Assembly (NCBI RefSeq): GCF_000221045.1
Contig: NC_015856.1
Coordinates: forward strand, 2,350,986 to 2,414,985
Length of the DNA stretch: 64,000 nucleotides
Source: Collimonas fungivorans Ter331
Lineage (GTDB): Bacteria; Pseudomonadota; Gammaproteobacteria; Burkholderiales; Burkholderiaceae_D
Direction of reading: 5' to 3'
Of this stretch, positions 44,924-54,745 are shown in pieces. Position 1 is the first letter of the stretch; each line of letters starts with the position of its first letter. The notes below the pieces were generated by a model. That model saw only the letters and a program-made list of their open reading frames with translations, was not told the origin of the DNA and searched no databases. Made by a program: the position numbers and the translations under genes.

Positions 44924-47900
44924 ATGGCTGACCCGATCCTGGACTTCCGCACTGCCGAACAGTTCTATCAGCAGGCGCTGAAGCTGGCCCAGACCTACAC
45001 TCCCGAATGGAGCGCCTACTGGCCGGCGGTATTGACCGCGGCCACGCCCGATCCGGTTGGCGCGGCGCAAGCGGTCAACCAGGATCCGGGCCTGGTCTTG
45101 CTGAACCTGTTCGCCCAGCTGGCGGCATACACGGCAGGCATTGAAAACCAGATGCCGAACCAAAGGCGTCAGGCTTTTTTCCAGTCGATGGGCATGCAGC
45201 TGCGGCCGCCGCTGGCAGCACAGGCGCCGCTGCAATTCATGCTCAAGCCGGAGCAGCCGGCAAAGGCGGTGCCGGCGCAGACCGCAGTGCTCGACGCCGA
45301 TGCCCAGCTCAATCGCTTCCAGACCAACCAGGATTTGCTGGTGGTGCCGGCCACTCTCTGCGCCGCCATGACCATCATGCCGGCGCAAGACCAGTACATC
45401 GACGCCATGCCGGCCCTTGCTTCGAGCGCCGCCAGCACACAGGGAGTGCCGTTGTTCGTCGCCGACGAAACCGCTGATCCGGCCGAGCAAGCGCTGGGCC
45501 ACTGGTTCATCATGGGCGACAGCCAGCTGTTCAAGCCTGATCCGGCTCTGCAAAGCATCACCATTACCTTGTACGGCAAGCAGCTCTACAGCGATTATTT
45601 CGGACAGTGGTTCGACGGTGCGCTGACGCCGCTGAGCGCACAGCTGACGCAATCGGCCGACGCCCAGCGGCTGGAAATCCAGCTCAGCCAGAAACCGCAG
45701 GCGGCAGCACTGACAATTGCCCAGGTGCAGCAGGAAATCTACCGGCAGGAAGACCCCGGCGCCGGTTTTACCGACGATGTCTTGCTGACCGAGCCGGATC
45801 AGCAGCCGGAATACTGGCTACTGGTCAAGCCCAGCCCGCAGGTCAAGGTGCTGGCGTCGCTGGCGCAACAGCTGCCGGTCGTCACCGGCATCCAGTGCAC
45901 CTTCAAGGGAGATGCCATCCAGCCGCAGCAAGCCGCGTTCAACGTGGTGCTGCTCGACATCTCGAACGGCGCCTATCCTTTCGGCCAGTCGCCGCAAGTC
46001 GGCGATGCCTTTTATATCCGCAGCGACAGTGTCTTTTCGCGCAAGGGCGCGTTGATCAACATTTCCTTCCAGCTAACCGCGGTCGCGGTAGAGTACCCGG
46101 TTACCTTGTACTGGCAATTCTGGGACGGCAAGCAGTGGCAGTCGTTCAACCAGACCTTGGCCCAGGCCAGCCAGTACCAGTTTGTCGACAGCACCAGCAA
46201 CCTGCAGCACGACAATCCTGACGGTCCGACCCGGATCCAGTTCCAGTGCCCGGCGCTGGGTGAAACCACGGTCGCCGGCGGCGCCGGCTTGTGGATACGC
46301 GCGGTAATCGCCGCCGGCGGTTATGGCGAGGCTGGCGGCTTCACCACCACCAGCGTGGCCGATACGATAGACAGCATCCCCGCCACGATCCTGACGCCGG
46401 AGCAGAAAAACAGCGTGATTGCCTACCTGAACAATGTCGAGGGCGTCAATTTTTCCTATCAGTTCAACCAGTCGCAGTTTTATCCGCCGTATATCCAGTC
46501 TTTGCAGATCGGCTACAGCTATGCGGCGCCGCCGACCCGCTACTGGAGCTACAACGCCTTCACCATGAGCCGCTTCCTGTTCAGCCCGTTCAAGCCGGTG
46601 GAAGAAGTGTTGACCGGTTTTTATTTTGCCTTCGGCACCGCCGATTTCGGCAACTACACGCTGGGCAACAAGCTGACCCTGTATTTCTACCTGCAGCAGG
46701 AAAGCGCGGCTCCAGGCGGCAGCCTGCAGTGGGATTACTACGACGGCCAGGCATGGCAGGCGCTGTCGGTGGACGACGGCAGTTACGGCCTGAGCCGTTC
46801 GGGCATCGTCAGCTTCACCGTGCCGGCAAGCATGCCGGCGTCCTACCTGTATTCGCAGACAGCGTACTGGTTCCGCATCAACAATCCGCATGTCGACCGC
46901 ACCATCCGGGTCTACGGTATATATCCGAATACGGTCATGGCCAGCAATATCACCAGCGTCGAAGACGAAGTGCTGGGCTCAAGCAACGAGCAGCCGTCGC
47001 AGAGTTTCACGCTGGATTACACGCCGGCGCTGCCGAACCTGGAGCTGCAGGTGATCGAAGCGCGTGGGCTCGATACGGTTGCCCAGAACGACGCCGCGCA
47101 AGACAGCGCCGGAGGTACCACTGCGGCTACTGCGGGCAGCGAGGTCAGCCGGCAATGGCTACAGGTAGACAATTTCACCTTCTGCGGTCCGACCGACCGC
47201 GTCTATACGCTGGATTGCCAGAACGGCCTGGTGACCTTCGGCGACGGCTACAACGGCATGATCCCGCCGCGTGGCTACAACAACATCATCGCCGCCCGTT
47301 ACGACTACACGCAGGGCCTGGCGGGCAATGTCGGCGCCCATCGCCTGACCATGCTGCGGCCTGGCATCAGCAATATCGATGGCGTCGACAATCCAGCGCC
47401 GGCTGCCGGCGGCGTCGACGGCGATACGGTCGCTGACATAGCCGCACACAGCCCGGCGCTGGTGAAGGCGGGCGGTTATGCGGTGGAGCTGAGCGAGTTG
47501 AGCGCATTGGCGGCGCAGTCTTGCCAGCAGGTGGCGCAGGCGCGTGCACTGGAAACGCCGCAACAAGACATCAGCATCGTATTGCTGGCGCTCAGCAGCG
47601 CGCCGGTGCCTTACACCAGCCCGGAGATCCTGAACCAGGTGGCGGCCGCCATCAAGCAGGTGTGCCTGGCGCCGTTGGCGCCGCGCATCAGCACCCGGGC
47701 GCCGGATTTCGTGGCGATCAACGTCACTGCGCAGCTTGCGGTCAGCTGTGCGCCAGATCAGAAGAACGCCTTGCAGCAAAACATCGGACGCCAACTGCAG
47801 GCGTTTTTTCAGCCGGTGTTCGGCGGCCCGGGGCAGCAGGGATGGCGTTTCGGGCAAACCGTGCAGGCATCCGCCGTCAGCCGTTTCCTGCGCACGCTGC

Positions 47901-48019
47901 CGCAGGTTGAAACGGTGCTGGGCCTGAACCTGAACGGCCACCTGAACGGCAACATTGCGCTGCTGCCGGCGCAGCTGCCGGTGGCCGGCCAGATGACGCT
48001 GTTACTTTACCTGGAGTAG
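44924..48019 (+). CDS. Baseplate J-like protein (Afp11/Pvc11-like)
   Basis: This 1031-residue large baseplate component begins with a region typical of putative baseplate assembly proteins (DPGLVLLNLFAQLAAYTAGI). It ends in a gpJ-like domain with FGDGYNGMIPPRGYNNIIAA near residues 768-787 and AGNVGAHRLTMLR, then QQDISIVLLALSSAPVPY. It is expected to form the baseplate wedges. It begins 11 bp after the coiled-coil gene. Confidence 0.92.
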   Translation: MADPILDFRTAEQFYQQALKLAQTYTPEWSAYWPAVLTAATPDPVGAAQAVNQDPGLVLLNLFAQLAAYTAGIENQMPNQRRQAFFQSMGMQLRPPLAAQAPLQFMLKPEQPAKAVPAQTAVLDADAQLNRFQTNQDLLVVPATLCAAMTIMPAQDQYIDAMPALASSAASTQGVPLFVADETADPAEQALGHWFIMGDSQLFKPDPALQSITITLYGKQLYSDYFGQWFDGALTPLSAQLTQSADAQRLEIQLSQKPQAAALTIAQVQQEIYRQEDPGAGFTDDVLLTEPDQQPEYWLLVKPSPQVKVLASLAQQLPVVTGIQCTFKGDAIQPQQAAFNVVLLDISNGAYPFGQSPQVGDAFYIRSDSVFSRKGALINISFQLTAVAVEYPVTLYWQFWDGKQWQSFNQTLAQASQYQFVDSTSNLQHDNPDGPTRIQFQCPALGETTVAGGAGLWIRAVIAAGGYGEAGGFTTTSVADTIDSIPATILTPEQKNSVIAYLNNVEGVNFSYQFNQSQFYPPYIQSLQIGYSYAAPPTRYWSYNAFTMSRFLFSPFKPVEEVLTGFYFAFGTADFGNYTLGNKLTLYFYLQQESAAPGGSLQWDYYDGQAWQALSVDDGSYGLSRSGIVSFTVPASMPASYLYSQTAYWFRINNPHVDRTIRVYGIYPNTVMASNITSVEDEVLGSSNEQPSQSFTLDYTPALPNLELQVIEARGLDTVAQNDAAQDSAGGTTAATAGSEVSRQWLQVDNFTFCGPTDRVYTLDCQNGLVTFGDGYNGMIPPRGYNNIIAARYDYTQGLAGNVGAHRLTMLRPGISNIDGVDNPAPAAGGVDGDTVADIAAHSPALVKAGGYAVELSELSALAAQSCQQVAQARALETPQQDISIVLLALSSAPVPYTSPEILNQVAAAIKQVCLAPLAPRISTRAPDFVAINVTAQLAVSCAPDQKNALQQNIGRQLQAFFQPVFGGPGQQGWRFGQTVQASAVSRFLRTLPQVETVLGLNLNGHLNGNIALLPAQLPVAGQMTLLLYLE

Positions 48020-48023
48020 GGCG

Positions 48024-49169
48024 ATGAGCTTCGAATTGCCCGACCTTGACCTCAAGACCTACCAGCAGCTGGTGGTCGAGCTGGTGCGCAGGATTCCGCA
48101 ATACACCAAGCTGTGGACCGACTATAACGATAGCGATCCCGGCATCACCTTGTTGCAGCTGCTGGCCTGGCTGGACGAATCGCTGCTGTACCAGGCCAAC
48201 CAGATCCCGACCCTGACCGACGAAAATTTCCTGCGCTGGGTGCTGGGCCTCGCCTTCAGCAACAACCAGACCGAATACAGCAAGGCTGCCCAGACCTACT
48301 ACGATTTCGATTTCCTCGCCCTGCAGGCGGCGCTGGCGCAAATCGAGCAAGGGCAGGCGGCCAGCAAGGCGACGCTGCAAAAAGAGATCTTGCTTTACCT
48401 GCAAAGCCCGTACCTGGCGCTGACCTTGCCGAACATCGAGGTGGTAGCGATGCAGAGCAACCGCATGATCGAATTGCTGTATGAACAAGCCGTGGCGCAG
48501 CAAAAGAAAAACCACTCCAGCATTCCGGTGCCGGTTCCACTGTATGTGCAGCAAGCGTACGCGCAGGCTGCGGAACAGGCCAGCACTGCTTATCTCCTGA
48601 GCGACGCCATCTGGAACTATGTTTATCCGCTGTATCCCAACAAGCAGCAATATGCCTATTCCAGCACTACCATGCGCCGGCTGCTGCTGTTGCAAGGAAA
48701 AGACGAACGCGCGCGGGAGCAGACTTTGCTGAACCAGGTGAACTATTATCTGCAGCCGCGCGTGATTGCGGGCAGCGCCGTGCGGGTGCAAATGGCGCAG
48801 CTGACCGCGATCGACCTGACCCTGTCGATCCGGTGCAGTGCGGCCACGGTCATGTCGGTCACGCTGGATGCGCTGGTGAACCTGCTGTTCGGCTACCTGT
48901 TGCCGGCCGGCGGCCCCGATGGCCGCGGCTGGTCCTATGGCCAGGCGCCGCAGGCCGACGATCTGCTGCACCTGATCCTGAGCGTGCCGGGCGTTGCCGG
49001 GCTGGAAAGCATGGACTATAACTTCATTCCGACCATTGTCCTCGACCAGATGGCGCAGCTCGGCGCCAACACCACGCTGGCCGATTTGCCGGCAGGACGC
49101 AGCGCCATGCTGTACCGGGGCTTGCCGCGTCTGCGCTGCCTTGACATCACCGCGAGCAGCCAGCCATGA
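48024..49169 (+). CDS. Second baseplate J/gp6-related protein
   Basis: This is a 381-residue protein. The N-terminus (YTKLWTDYNDSDPGITLLQL followed by LAWLDESLLYQANQIP) is the conserved entry of baseplate assembly proteins. A long charged/helical insert follows (about 90-220), then a gpJ-like end (VDLTLS-type strand region). It is likely a wedge partner of the 1031-residue protein. Four bases separate the two genes. Confidence 0.82.
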   Translation: MSFELPDLDLKTYQQLVVELVRRIPQYTKLWTDYNDSDPGITLLQLLAWLDESLLYQANQIPTLTDENFLRWVLGLAFSNNQTEYSKAAQTYYDFDFLALQAALAQIEQGQAASKATLQKEILLYLQSPYLALTLPNIEVVAMQSNRMIELLYEQAVAQQKKNHSSIPVPVPLYVQQAYAQAAEQASTAYLLSDAIWNYVYPLYPNKQQYAYSSTTMRRLLLLQGKDERAREQTLLNQVNYYLQPRVIAGSAVRVQMAQLTAIDLTLSIRCSAATVMSVTLDALVNLLFGYLLPAGGPDGRGWSYGQAPQADDLLHLILSVPGVAGLESMDYNFIPTIVLDQMAQLGANTTLADLPAGRSAMLYRGLPRLRCLDITASSQP

Positions 49170-50176
49170 GCCTGCCGCCATCCAGCTACCTGCGTTACCT
49201 GCCGGCGGTCTTCAGCGGCAAGGATTCAGCGTTTGTCGGCGACTATCTCAAAATATTCGAGAAACTGCTGACGGGCATCGGCGACGGCGCCCTGGACGGC
49301 CGCCGCGGCATCCAGGAACTGCTGAATACGGATGTGGCCGGCAACCTGTTTTATCCGCGCCTCAGTTTCCTGTTCGATCCAGCCGGCACGGATTTCATGC
49401 CGCCAATTTCGGCCGCGAAGCCGAACCAGCAGCAGGCCATCCTGGCTAATCTTGACAGTTACATCGGGGTGCCGGCAGTCACCAATCCGCTGGCCGCCTA
49501 TGTCGCCGGGCAGTCAGCCACGGGCTCGGCCCAAAGCGGCATCGAAGCCTGGCTCAACAGCTTCCTGAACTGGCTGGGCGGATGGGTCGACCTGACGCTG
49601 GACAACAGCTGGAGCATCGACAAGAAACGCATGGTGACGGCGCAGATCCTGGCCCTGTACCGGCTGCGCGGCACGCCGCTGGGGCTGGGCTACATGCTCA
49701 ACTTGCTGCTAGACCTGCCCTTGATGATCGAAGGCGTGCAGTACCAGGAGGCAGGAGACGGATTCCCGGCCAAGGCGGTGCCGGTCAAGGGCCAGATCAC
49801 GGTAACGGTCAGCAATCCGAAGGCGCCTTGCATCGGCGTCTCCGACCAGGTGCAGACGGCATTTATCCTGCAAGAGCGCTACCACGCCGGCAGCCAGGTG
49901 GTGTCGGGCTATTTTCCCTGGCTGTTCAATGTGCAGATCACGCTGCCCAATGCGCACAACAGCGGTTTCGTCCTCACCAGCCAGAATACGCAGCAGGTGC
50001 TGCGCTTGCAGCAGCAATTGCAGCAGCTGCTAGCCGCCATCAAGCCAGCCGCCAGCCGCTTCGCCATCACCATTTTCCCCAGCATGCAGTTGCAGGCGGT
50101 CACGCCGCAGACGCAAATATGCAATGCCGCAACGCTGGGAATCAATACTTTGCTTGGCCTTCAAGGAATCCCATAA
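49166..50176 (+). CDS. Tail protein I-like baseplate protein (Afp12-like)
   Basis: This 336-residue protein has SYLRYLPAVFSGKDSAFVGD at the start and the later RMVTAQILALYRLRGTPLGL and then GYMLNLLLDLP. This is the typical signature of tail protein I-type eCIS proteins that link baseplate to fibres. ATGA overlap with the preceding gene. Confidence 0.88.
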   Translation: MSLPPSSYLRYLPAVFSGKDSAFVGDYLKIFEKLLTGIGDGALDGRRGIQELLNTDVAGNLFYPRLSFLFDPAGTDFMPPISAAKPNQQQAILANLDSYIGVPAVTNPLAAYVAGQSATGSAQSGIEAWLNSFLNWLGGWVDLTLDNSWSIDKKRMVTAQILALYRLRGTPLGLGYMLNLLLDLPLMIEGVQYQEAGDGFPAKAVPVKGQITVTVSNPKAPCIGVSDQVQTAFILQERYHAGSQVVSGYFPWLFNVQITLPNAHNSGFVLTSQNTQQVLRLQQQLQQLLAAIKPAASRFAITIFPSMQLQAVTPQTQICNAATLGINTLLGLQGIP

Positions 50177-51019
50177 ATGAGCGCGTTCATCCCACCCATT
50201 CCATCCGATATCGCGGTGCGTCTTAATTATCATGACGGCATGTTCCTTACTGCGCAAAACATGACGCTGGAACAGAATTATTTTTCCAACTGGATCAAGC
50301 TGCAGAACCAGTGCCTGTATACCCCAGGCGTGCTGAACGGTTTCGACGTCGTGCTGCAGAACAATACCCTGGTGGTGGCGCCCGGCGTCGGCTTTGACTC
50401 AAGCGGCGATTTCCTGGTGTTTCCCGGCATCAGCGGCAACATGGTGCCGGCGGCCACCAATCTGGGCGACAGCTACGGACTGTACGCGGTATATCCTCCC
50501 ACTCCCAACGTTTCCACCGACACCCTGGACCAGGCCGCCGTGTTGCAAAGCGCTTCGTTGACCTACCCGCCGAGCTATTCGATCATCCTCGCCACGGTTA
50601 CGATGGACAGCGCCAATCCCGGCATCATCAAAAGCATTGCCGACAGCCGGATACCGGTCACCAGCCGTTTGCCGGCTGTGCTGGGCAAGCTGGCGGTAAT
50701 CCAGTCGAGCCTGAAACAGGGGCTGGATGGTGCGCGCCACGGCAACGTCACGTTCGATACCCGCACGCTGCTGAAAGTCGGCGACCGGGTGTCGCAGCAA
50801 GTGTTTTACGTGGCCGGGCAGGGACCGGCTTTCAACGTGCCGCCCAGCGTCAACGCCACCGTGACCGGCTCCTTCCCATATGCGATCAGCGTCAGCAATG
50901 TCGGCACTTCGCAGTTCACCCTGGACCTGGTGGCAATAGAAACCCGCGCCACCAGCGAGCCGTCGGCGCAGGTGAACTGGCTGGCCTTGTCCAACTCTTC
51001 CACGCTTGAAAACGCCTGA
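50177..51019 (+). CDS. Baseplate/fibre-associated protein with H-type lectin-like C-terminus
   Basis: This is a 280-residue protein. The N-terminal 150 residues (VRLNYHDGMFLTAQNMTLEQ; GVLNGFDVVLQNNTLVVAPG) resemble phage-like baseplate adaptor proteins. The last 80 residues (VFYVAGQGPAFNVPPSVNAT ... ISVSNVGTSQFTLDLVAIET ... QVNWLAL) look like an H-type lectin domain, suggesting sugar binding at the target. It starts directly after the previous stop and precedes the fibre gene by 13 bp. Confidence 0.7.
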   Translation: MSAFIPPIPSDIAVRLNYHDGMFLTAQNMTLEQNYFSNWIKLQNQCLYTPGVLNGFDVVLQNNTLVVAPGVGFDSSGDFLVFPGISGNMVPAATNLGDSYGLYAVYPPTPNVSTDTLDQAAVLQSASLTYPPSYSIILATVTMDSANPGIIKSIADSRIPVTSRLPAVLGKLAVIQSSLKQGLDGARHGNVTFDTRTLLKVGDRVSQQVFYVAGQGPAFNVPPSVNATVTGSFPYAISVSNVGTSQFTLDLVAIETRATSEPSAQVNWLALSNSSTLENA

Positions 51020-51032
51020 CAGGAATCGCACC

Positions 51033-54000
51033 ATGAGCAGTTCATTGATTCAACGTCCAAATTATTTCGCCGGCGAAGCCCTGCTGACCGCCGATTTCGC
51101 TTGCGAGCAGCAGTACCACATGGATATCCAGAGTTTCAACAACCAAAGCCTGTATATCTGCGGCATCGCCACCGGACTTGAAGTGTTCTGGGACGCCGAG
51201 AGCAGCGCCAGCCAGGTCGAGGTCAGTCCGGGCATGGCGATCGACGGCCTGGGTCGCCAGATCATCCTGCTGCAGCCGCAGATAGTCAGGTTGGACAATG
51301 TGGTAGCGGGAGCGACCTATTTCCTCAGCATCAGCTACAACCAGGTGTATGCCGATTACAGCGACGAGACCGGCGTCGCCGGCTACAAGCGGATCGTGGA
51401 GCAGCCGCTGATCCAGTATGTGCGCAACCTGCAGCAGCCGGCCATGAACGTCCTGCTGGCCGTGATCAGCTTTACCACCCAGGGTGCCATCAATCAGCTG
51501 ACTTATCGCTCGGGCAATATCGAGCGGCGCTATGTCGGTTCAACCCTGGGCGCCTTGAATTTTGTCACCGAAGGTGCCGGCGTCCACCGCATCAACTTGC
51601 CGGATGCGCTCGCCGGTTTCCTAGGCAACGCGGACAGCGACGGTTATCCCAGCATCAGTGCAAAAAAGGAAAGCAGCGGCGACCAGGCTTACCTGGAGGT
51701 GGATGCGCCGCGCAGCCAGTTCATGGGATTGCTGACCACCCGCAATAATCTCGGCGTCGGCGCCGACCAGCCGCTGGCCAACCTGCAGGTCGACGCCATT
51801 ACCTTCAAGGGCCCTGGGGTATTGTCTTCAGACGGCTCACTGGTGACTTTATCGAAGACGCTGGCGCCGTATTTCCAGGTCGGCGACGTGCTGATCTCGG
51901 ATCCGCCGGTGATCACCATGAACAACGGCCAGACCAGCTTTGGCATAGCCCAGCGGCGCACTATCGTCAGCATTAACCCGGGCAGCCTGCAAGTGACGGT
52001 GGACACGGCATTCAATCCGGTCCTGCAAAGCATCAGCTACACCTATGTGCGTTCGACGCTGGCGCGCTTCGCCGTCAGCAGCGACAGCAGCCTTTTGCGC
52101 ATCAATATCGACGGCACGGTCGGCCTTGGCATGCAGGCCGCCACCAGCGCCGGCCTGGCCGCCAGCGGTCCGAATGCGCTGGTGATCACCGCCGACCGCA
52201 AGGTCGGCATCGCCTTGACCGACCGCAGCCCTGCGGCGGCGCTCGACGTCAACGGCAAGATCCAGAGCGACGACCTGAAAGTGCAGGGCCAGATCCAGAC
52301 CGGCTCGATGATAGCCAGCGGCGCCATCCAGGCCCAAAGTTTCGAAGGCAACGGCTCCAAGCTGCAAGGGTTGCCTATCCTTAGCTACTGGGTCCGAGAG
52401 ACCATCGGCACGCCGACCAGCAACCTGTATTACACCGACGGCAATGTCGGCATCCGCGACAAGAAACCGCTAGCCTCGCTCAGCGTCGGCGGCGGCCAGT
52501 CTTTCATCGGCAAGGGACACATCACTGCCATCAGCAACAATGTCTTGCAAGGTTATCAGACGGCGTTCCAGGATGAAATCACGGTCGGCGACACAATCAC
52601 CGTCGGCATGTTGATCGAGCAGGTCGGCATCATCGCGGAAATCCTCAGCGACACCCAGCTGCGGCTGCAGGAACAGCTGCCGCTTGCAGTGCTGAATTCA
52701 GCCTACAGCTACCAGGCGCCCGGCGCCGACAGGAAATCCGGGCAAGGGCAGATCAGCAGCGACGGCAGCATCGTCACCGGCCAGGCCAGCAATTTCAAGA
52801 GCACCACGGTTGCCGGCGGCAAAATCATCATCGGCCGTTTCGAGCCCAAGACCAGCATCAGCCAGAGCAGCGCCGTCGCTGCTGTCGCCAGCGCTACCGC
52901 GCTTACCCTGAAGACGGCGTTTGCGGTCGACGTCAGCGCCTCTCCATACAAATACCAATCGGGCGGCGGTCCGGTCCAGGACGGCGTAGGCACGATCACC
53001 ACCAAAGGCGTGCAAGTGACCGGCGACAAGACGGATTTCAGCGGATACAAGGAAGGCGATACCTTGATCATTCCGCCATCCTCGTCGCTGCCGCAGACCA
53101 TGTTCGTGCAGTCGGTCATCAGCCAGACCGAACTGACGCTGATTCTGCCGGACGGCAAGGGCAAGCTGACAGGAACCTTTCCGGCCGCGGTGTCGGCTTA
53201 TGTGGTGACGCCCTCGCTGCTGGCCTACATCGCCGCCAAGAACGACAACGGCGTGCTGCCGTCCGGCAGCCTGGACATTCCGCCGGCGATGATCGTCGCT
53301 ACCAACAACATGGTCGACACGCCCAACACCGTGGCCATCAATTGCCGCCCCGAGGAAATCCAGAGCCAGTACGCGCTGCAGGTCAACGGCAACGTCTATT
53401 TGGGCGGCAGCACCGTGGATATCAAGGACTTGCATGTGCAGACCCTTACCGCCAGCAAAAGCATCACGGTGGCAGGCGACGGCAGCGCCGACAAGCTGCT
53501 GGATGTGGGCGAAAGCGGTTCCTCGCTGCTGACTGTGAGCAAGACCAACGTTACGGTGGGCGCAAGCGTTGCGCCATACCAGCTCGAAACGGCCGGCAAC
53601 ATCCACGCCAGCGGCGATATCGTCAGCGCAAAGACAGTGCGCGGCGCCAGCCTGGAGGGAGCGGCGCTGAAGGCGGCCGGCACCAGGATCAACAGCGACG
53701 GCAGCGTGCAGATCATGGGCACCCGGGTGCCCTATGACCAGTCAGCCCTGACCGACGGCGGCACTTTCTTCGAGCAGGTGGCGAGCACCGACGGTTATGT
53801 CGTGGCGACGGTCGGCCAGCCGGCCTGGGCGGTCAATTACTGCGGCTGCTTGTCCGGCGCTACCAGCGACAGCAACGGCACCCAGACCAGCTTCATGTAT
53901 GCGACAGGACTTGCTTATCAATATGTCGTGCCGGAGGGTAAAAAGAAGGCGGCCGTATATTACATCCCGGTGCCGGGCTCTTTCACCATGCCGGTAAAAC

Positions 54001-54674
54001 AGGGCGAGACCTGGAGCCTGACTTTGACCTGGAATGTCGATTTTGGCGGCGCGCCGCAGGTCGAGTTCTACTGGGTGCCGCTGGGGCCGACGCCCAGCAG
54101 CCTGGCAGAAGTCGCGGAACCGGCCCCGGCCACGCTGGCCGGGGGCGGCATGGCGGCATCTTTGCGGCGCCTGCGTGACGACCTCGCAGCGGGCCGCATC
54201 GGCAGCAGCATACGCGCCACCGTGCAGGAAGCCATCCAGCACCGGGTCGACGACCTGGCCCAGGTGTTCGGCGATGCAACCCGCATGAGCAGCAAGCCGG
54301 AAGACCGGGAGCAATTCATCCGCGACCTGCAAAAGATCGTCTGCGGGCCGGGCGCAACGGCGCAGGCATCGATGCAGCCCGGTTTCGAACAAGATGTCCA
54401 GGCCTTGATCGACACCTTCGGCAGCGTCACCGCTCATGTTTTCAGCGAATCGCAGCACGGCCTGCTGGCTGCCGGAGTCAAAGCGCTGGTGCAGATCAAC
54501 GACAGCCCGGCCAACCGGCACGACCTGAGCCTGATCAAGAACAATATCAATCTGTTTCTCGACAATGTGCAGCAGGTGCTGCAGACAGAATTCGGCAGCA
54601 ACGAGCGGCGCTTGCTGACGCGGGCGCTGGTGCGCCTGGTCGGCGACGGATCGGGAGGCGCTGACGGCAGTTAG
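51033..54674 (+). CDS. Large tail fibre protein
   Basis: This is a 1213-residue protein. The N-terminus (QRPNYFAGEALLTADFACEQ) is related to its upstream neighbour and probably attaches to the baseplate. The middle has four related units, near residues 259, 492, 569 and 650, of the pattern G-x-G-x-I-S-x-D-G-x-x-V-T-G followed by GD-x-I. A stretch with PAAALDVNGKIQSDDLKVQG is typical of fibre shafts before a receptor part. Residues from about 898 to the end form a module repeated as a separate gene at 54746. The start at 51033 follows AGGAA; the frame also opens at 51006 without a ribosome site. Confidence 0.82.
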   Translation: MSSSLIQRPNYFAGEALLTADFACEQQYHMDIQSFNNQSLYICGIATGLEVFWDAESSASQVEVSPGMAIDGLGRQIILLQPQIVRLDNVVAGATYFLSISYNQVYADYSDETGVAGYKRIVEQPLIQYVRNLQQPAMNVLLAVISFTTQGAINQLTYRSGNIERRYVGSTLGALNFVTEGAGVHRINLPDALAGFLGNADSDGYPSISAKKESSGDQAYLEVDAPRSQFMGLLTTRNNLGVGADQPLANLQVDAITFKGPGVLSSDGSLVTLSKTLAPYFQVGDVLISDPPVITMNNGQTSFGIAQRRTIVSINPGSLQVTVDTAFNPVLQSISYTYVRSTLARFAVSSDSSLLRINIDGTVGLGMQAATSAGLAASGPNALVITADRKVGIALTDRSPAAALDVNGKIQSDDLKVQGQIQTGSMIASGAIQAQSFEGNGSKLQGLPILSYWVRETIGTPTSNLYYTDGNVGIRDKKPLASLSVGGGQSFIGKGHITAISNNVLQGYQTAFQDEITVGDTITVGMLIEQVGIIAEILSDTQLRLQEQLPLAVLNSAYSYQAPGADRKSGQGQISSDGSIVTGQASNFKSTTVAGGKIIIGRFEPKTSISQSSAVAAVASATALTLKTAFAVDVSASPYKYQSGGGPVQDGVGTITTKGVQVTGDKTDFSGYKEGDTLIIPPSSSLPQTMFVQSVISQTELTLILPDGKGKLTGTFPAAVSAYVVTPSLLAYIAAKNDNGVLPSGSLDIPPAMIVATNNMVDTPNTVAINCRPEEIQSQYALQVNGNVYLGGSTVDIKDLHVQTLTASKSITVAGDGSADKLLDVGESGSSLLTVSKTNVTVGASVAPYQLETAGNIHASGDIVSAKTVRGASLEGAALKAAGTRINSDGSVQIMGTRVPYDQSALTDGGTFFEQVASTDGYVVATVGQPAWAVNYCGCLSGATSDSNGTQTSFMYATGLAYQYVVPEGKKKAAVYYIPVPGSFTMPVKQGETWSLTLTWNVDFGGAPQVEFYWVPLGPTPSSLAEVAEPAPATLAGGGMAASLRRLRDDLAAGRIGSSIRATVQEAIQHRVDDLAQVFGDATRMSSKPEDREQFIRDLQKIVCGPGATAQASMQPGFEQDVQALIDTFGSVTAHVFSESQHGLLAAGVKALVQINDSPANRHDLSLIKNNINLFLDNVQQVLQTEFGSNERRLLTRALVRLVGDGSGGADGS

Positions 54675-54745
54675 GGCGGGGTGGCCGCCCGCAATCCGGT
54701 TTGACAGTCGCAATTCTTATCGATGTTCACCCATGAGGAATGATC

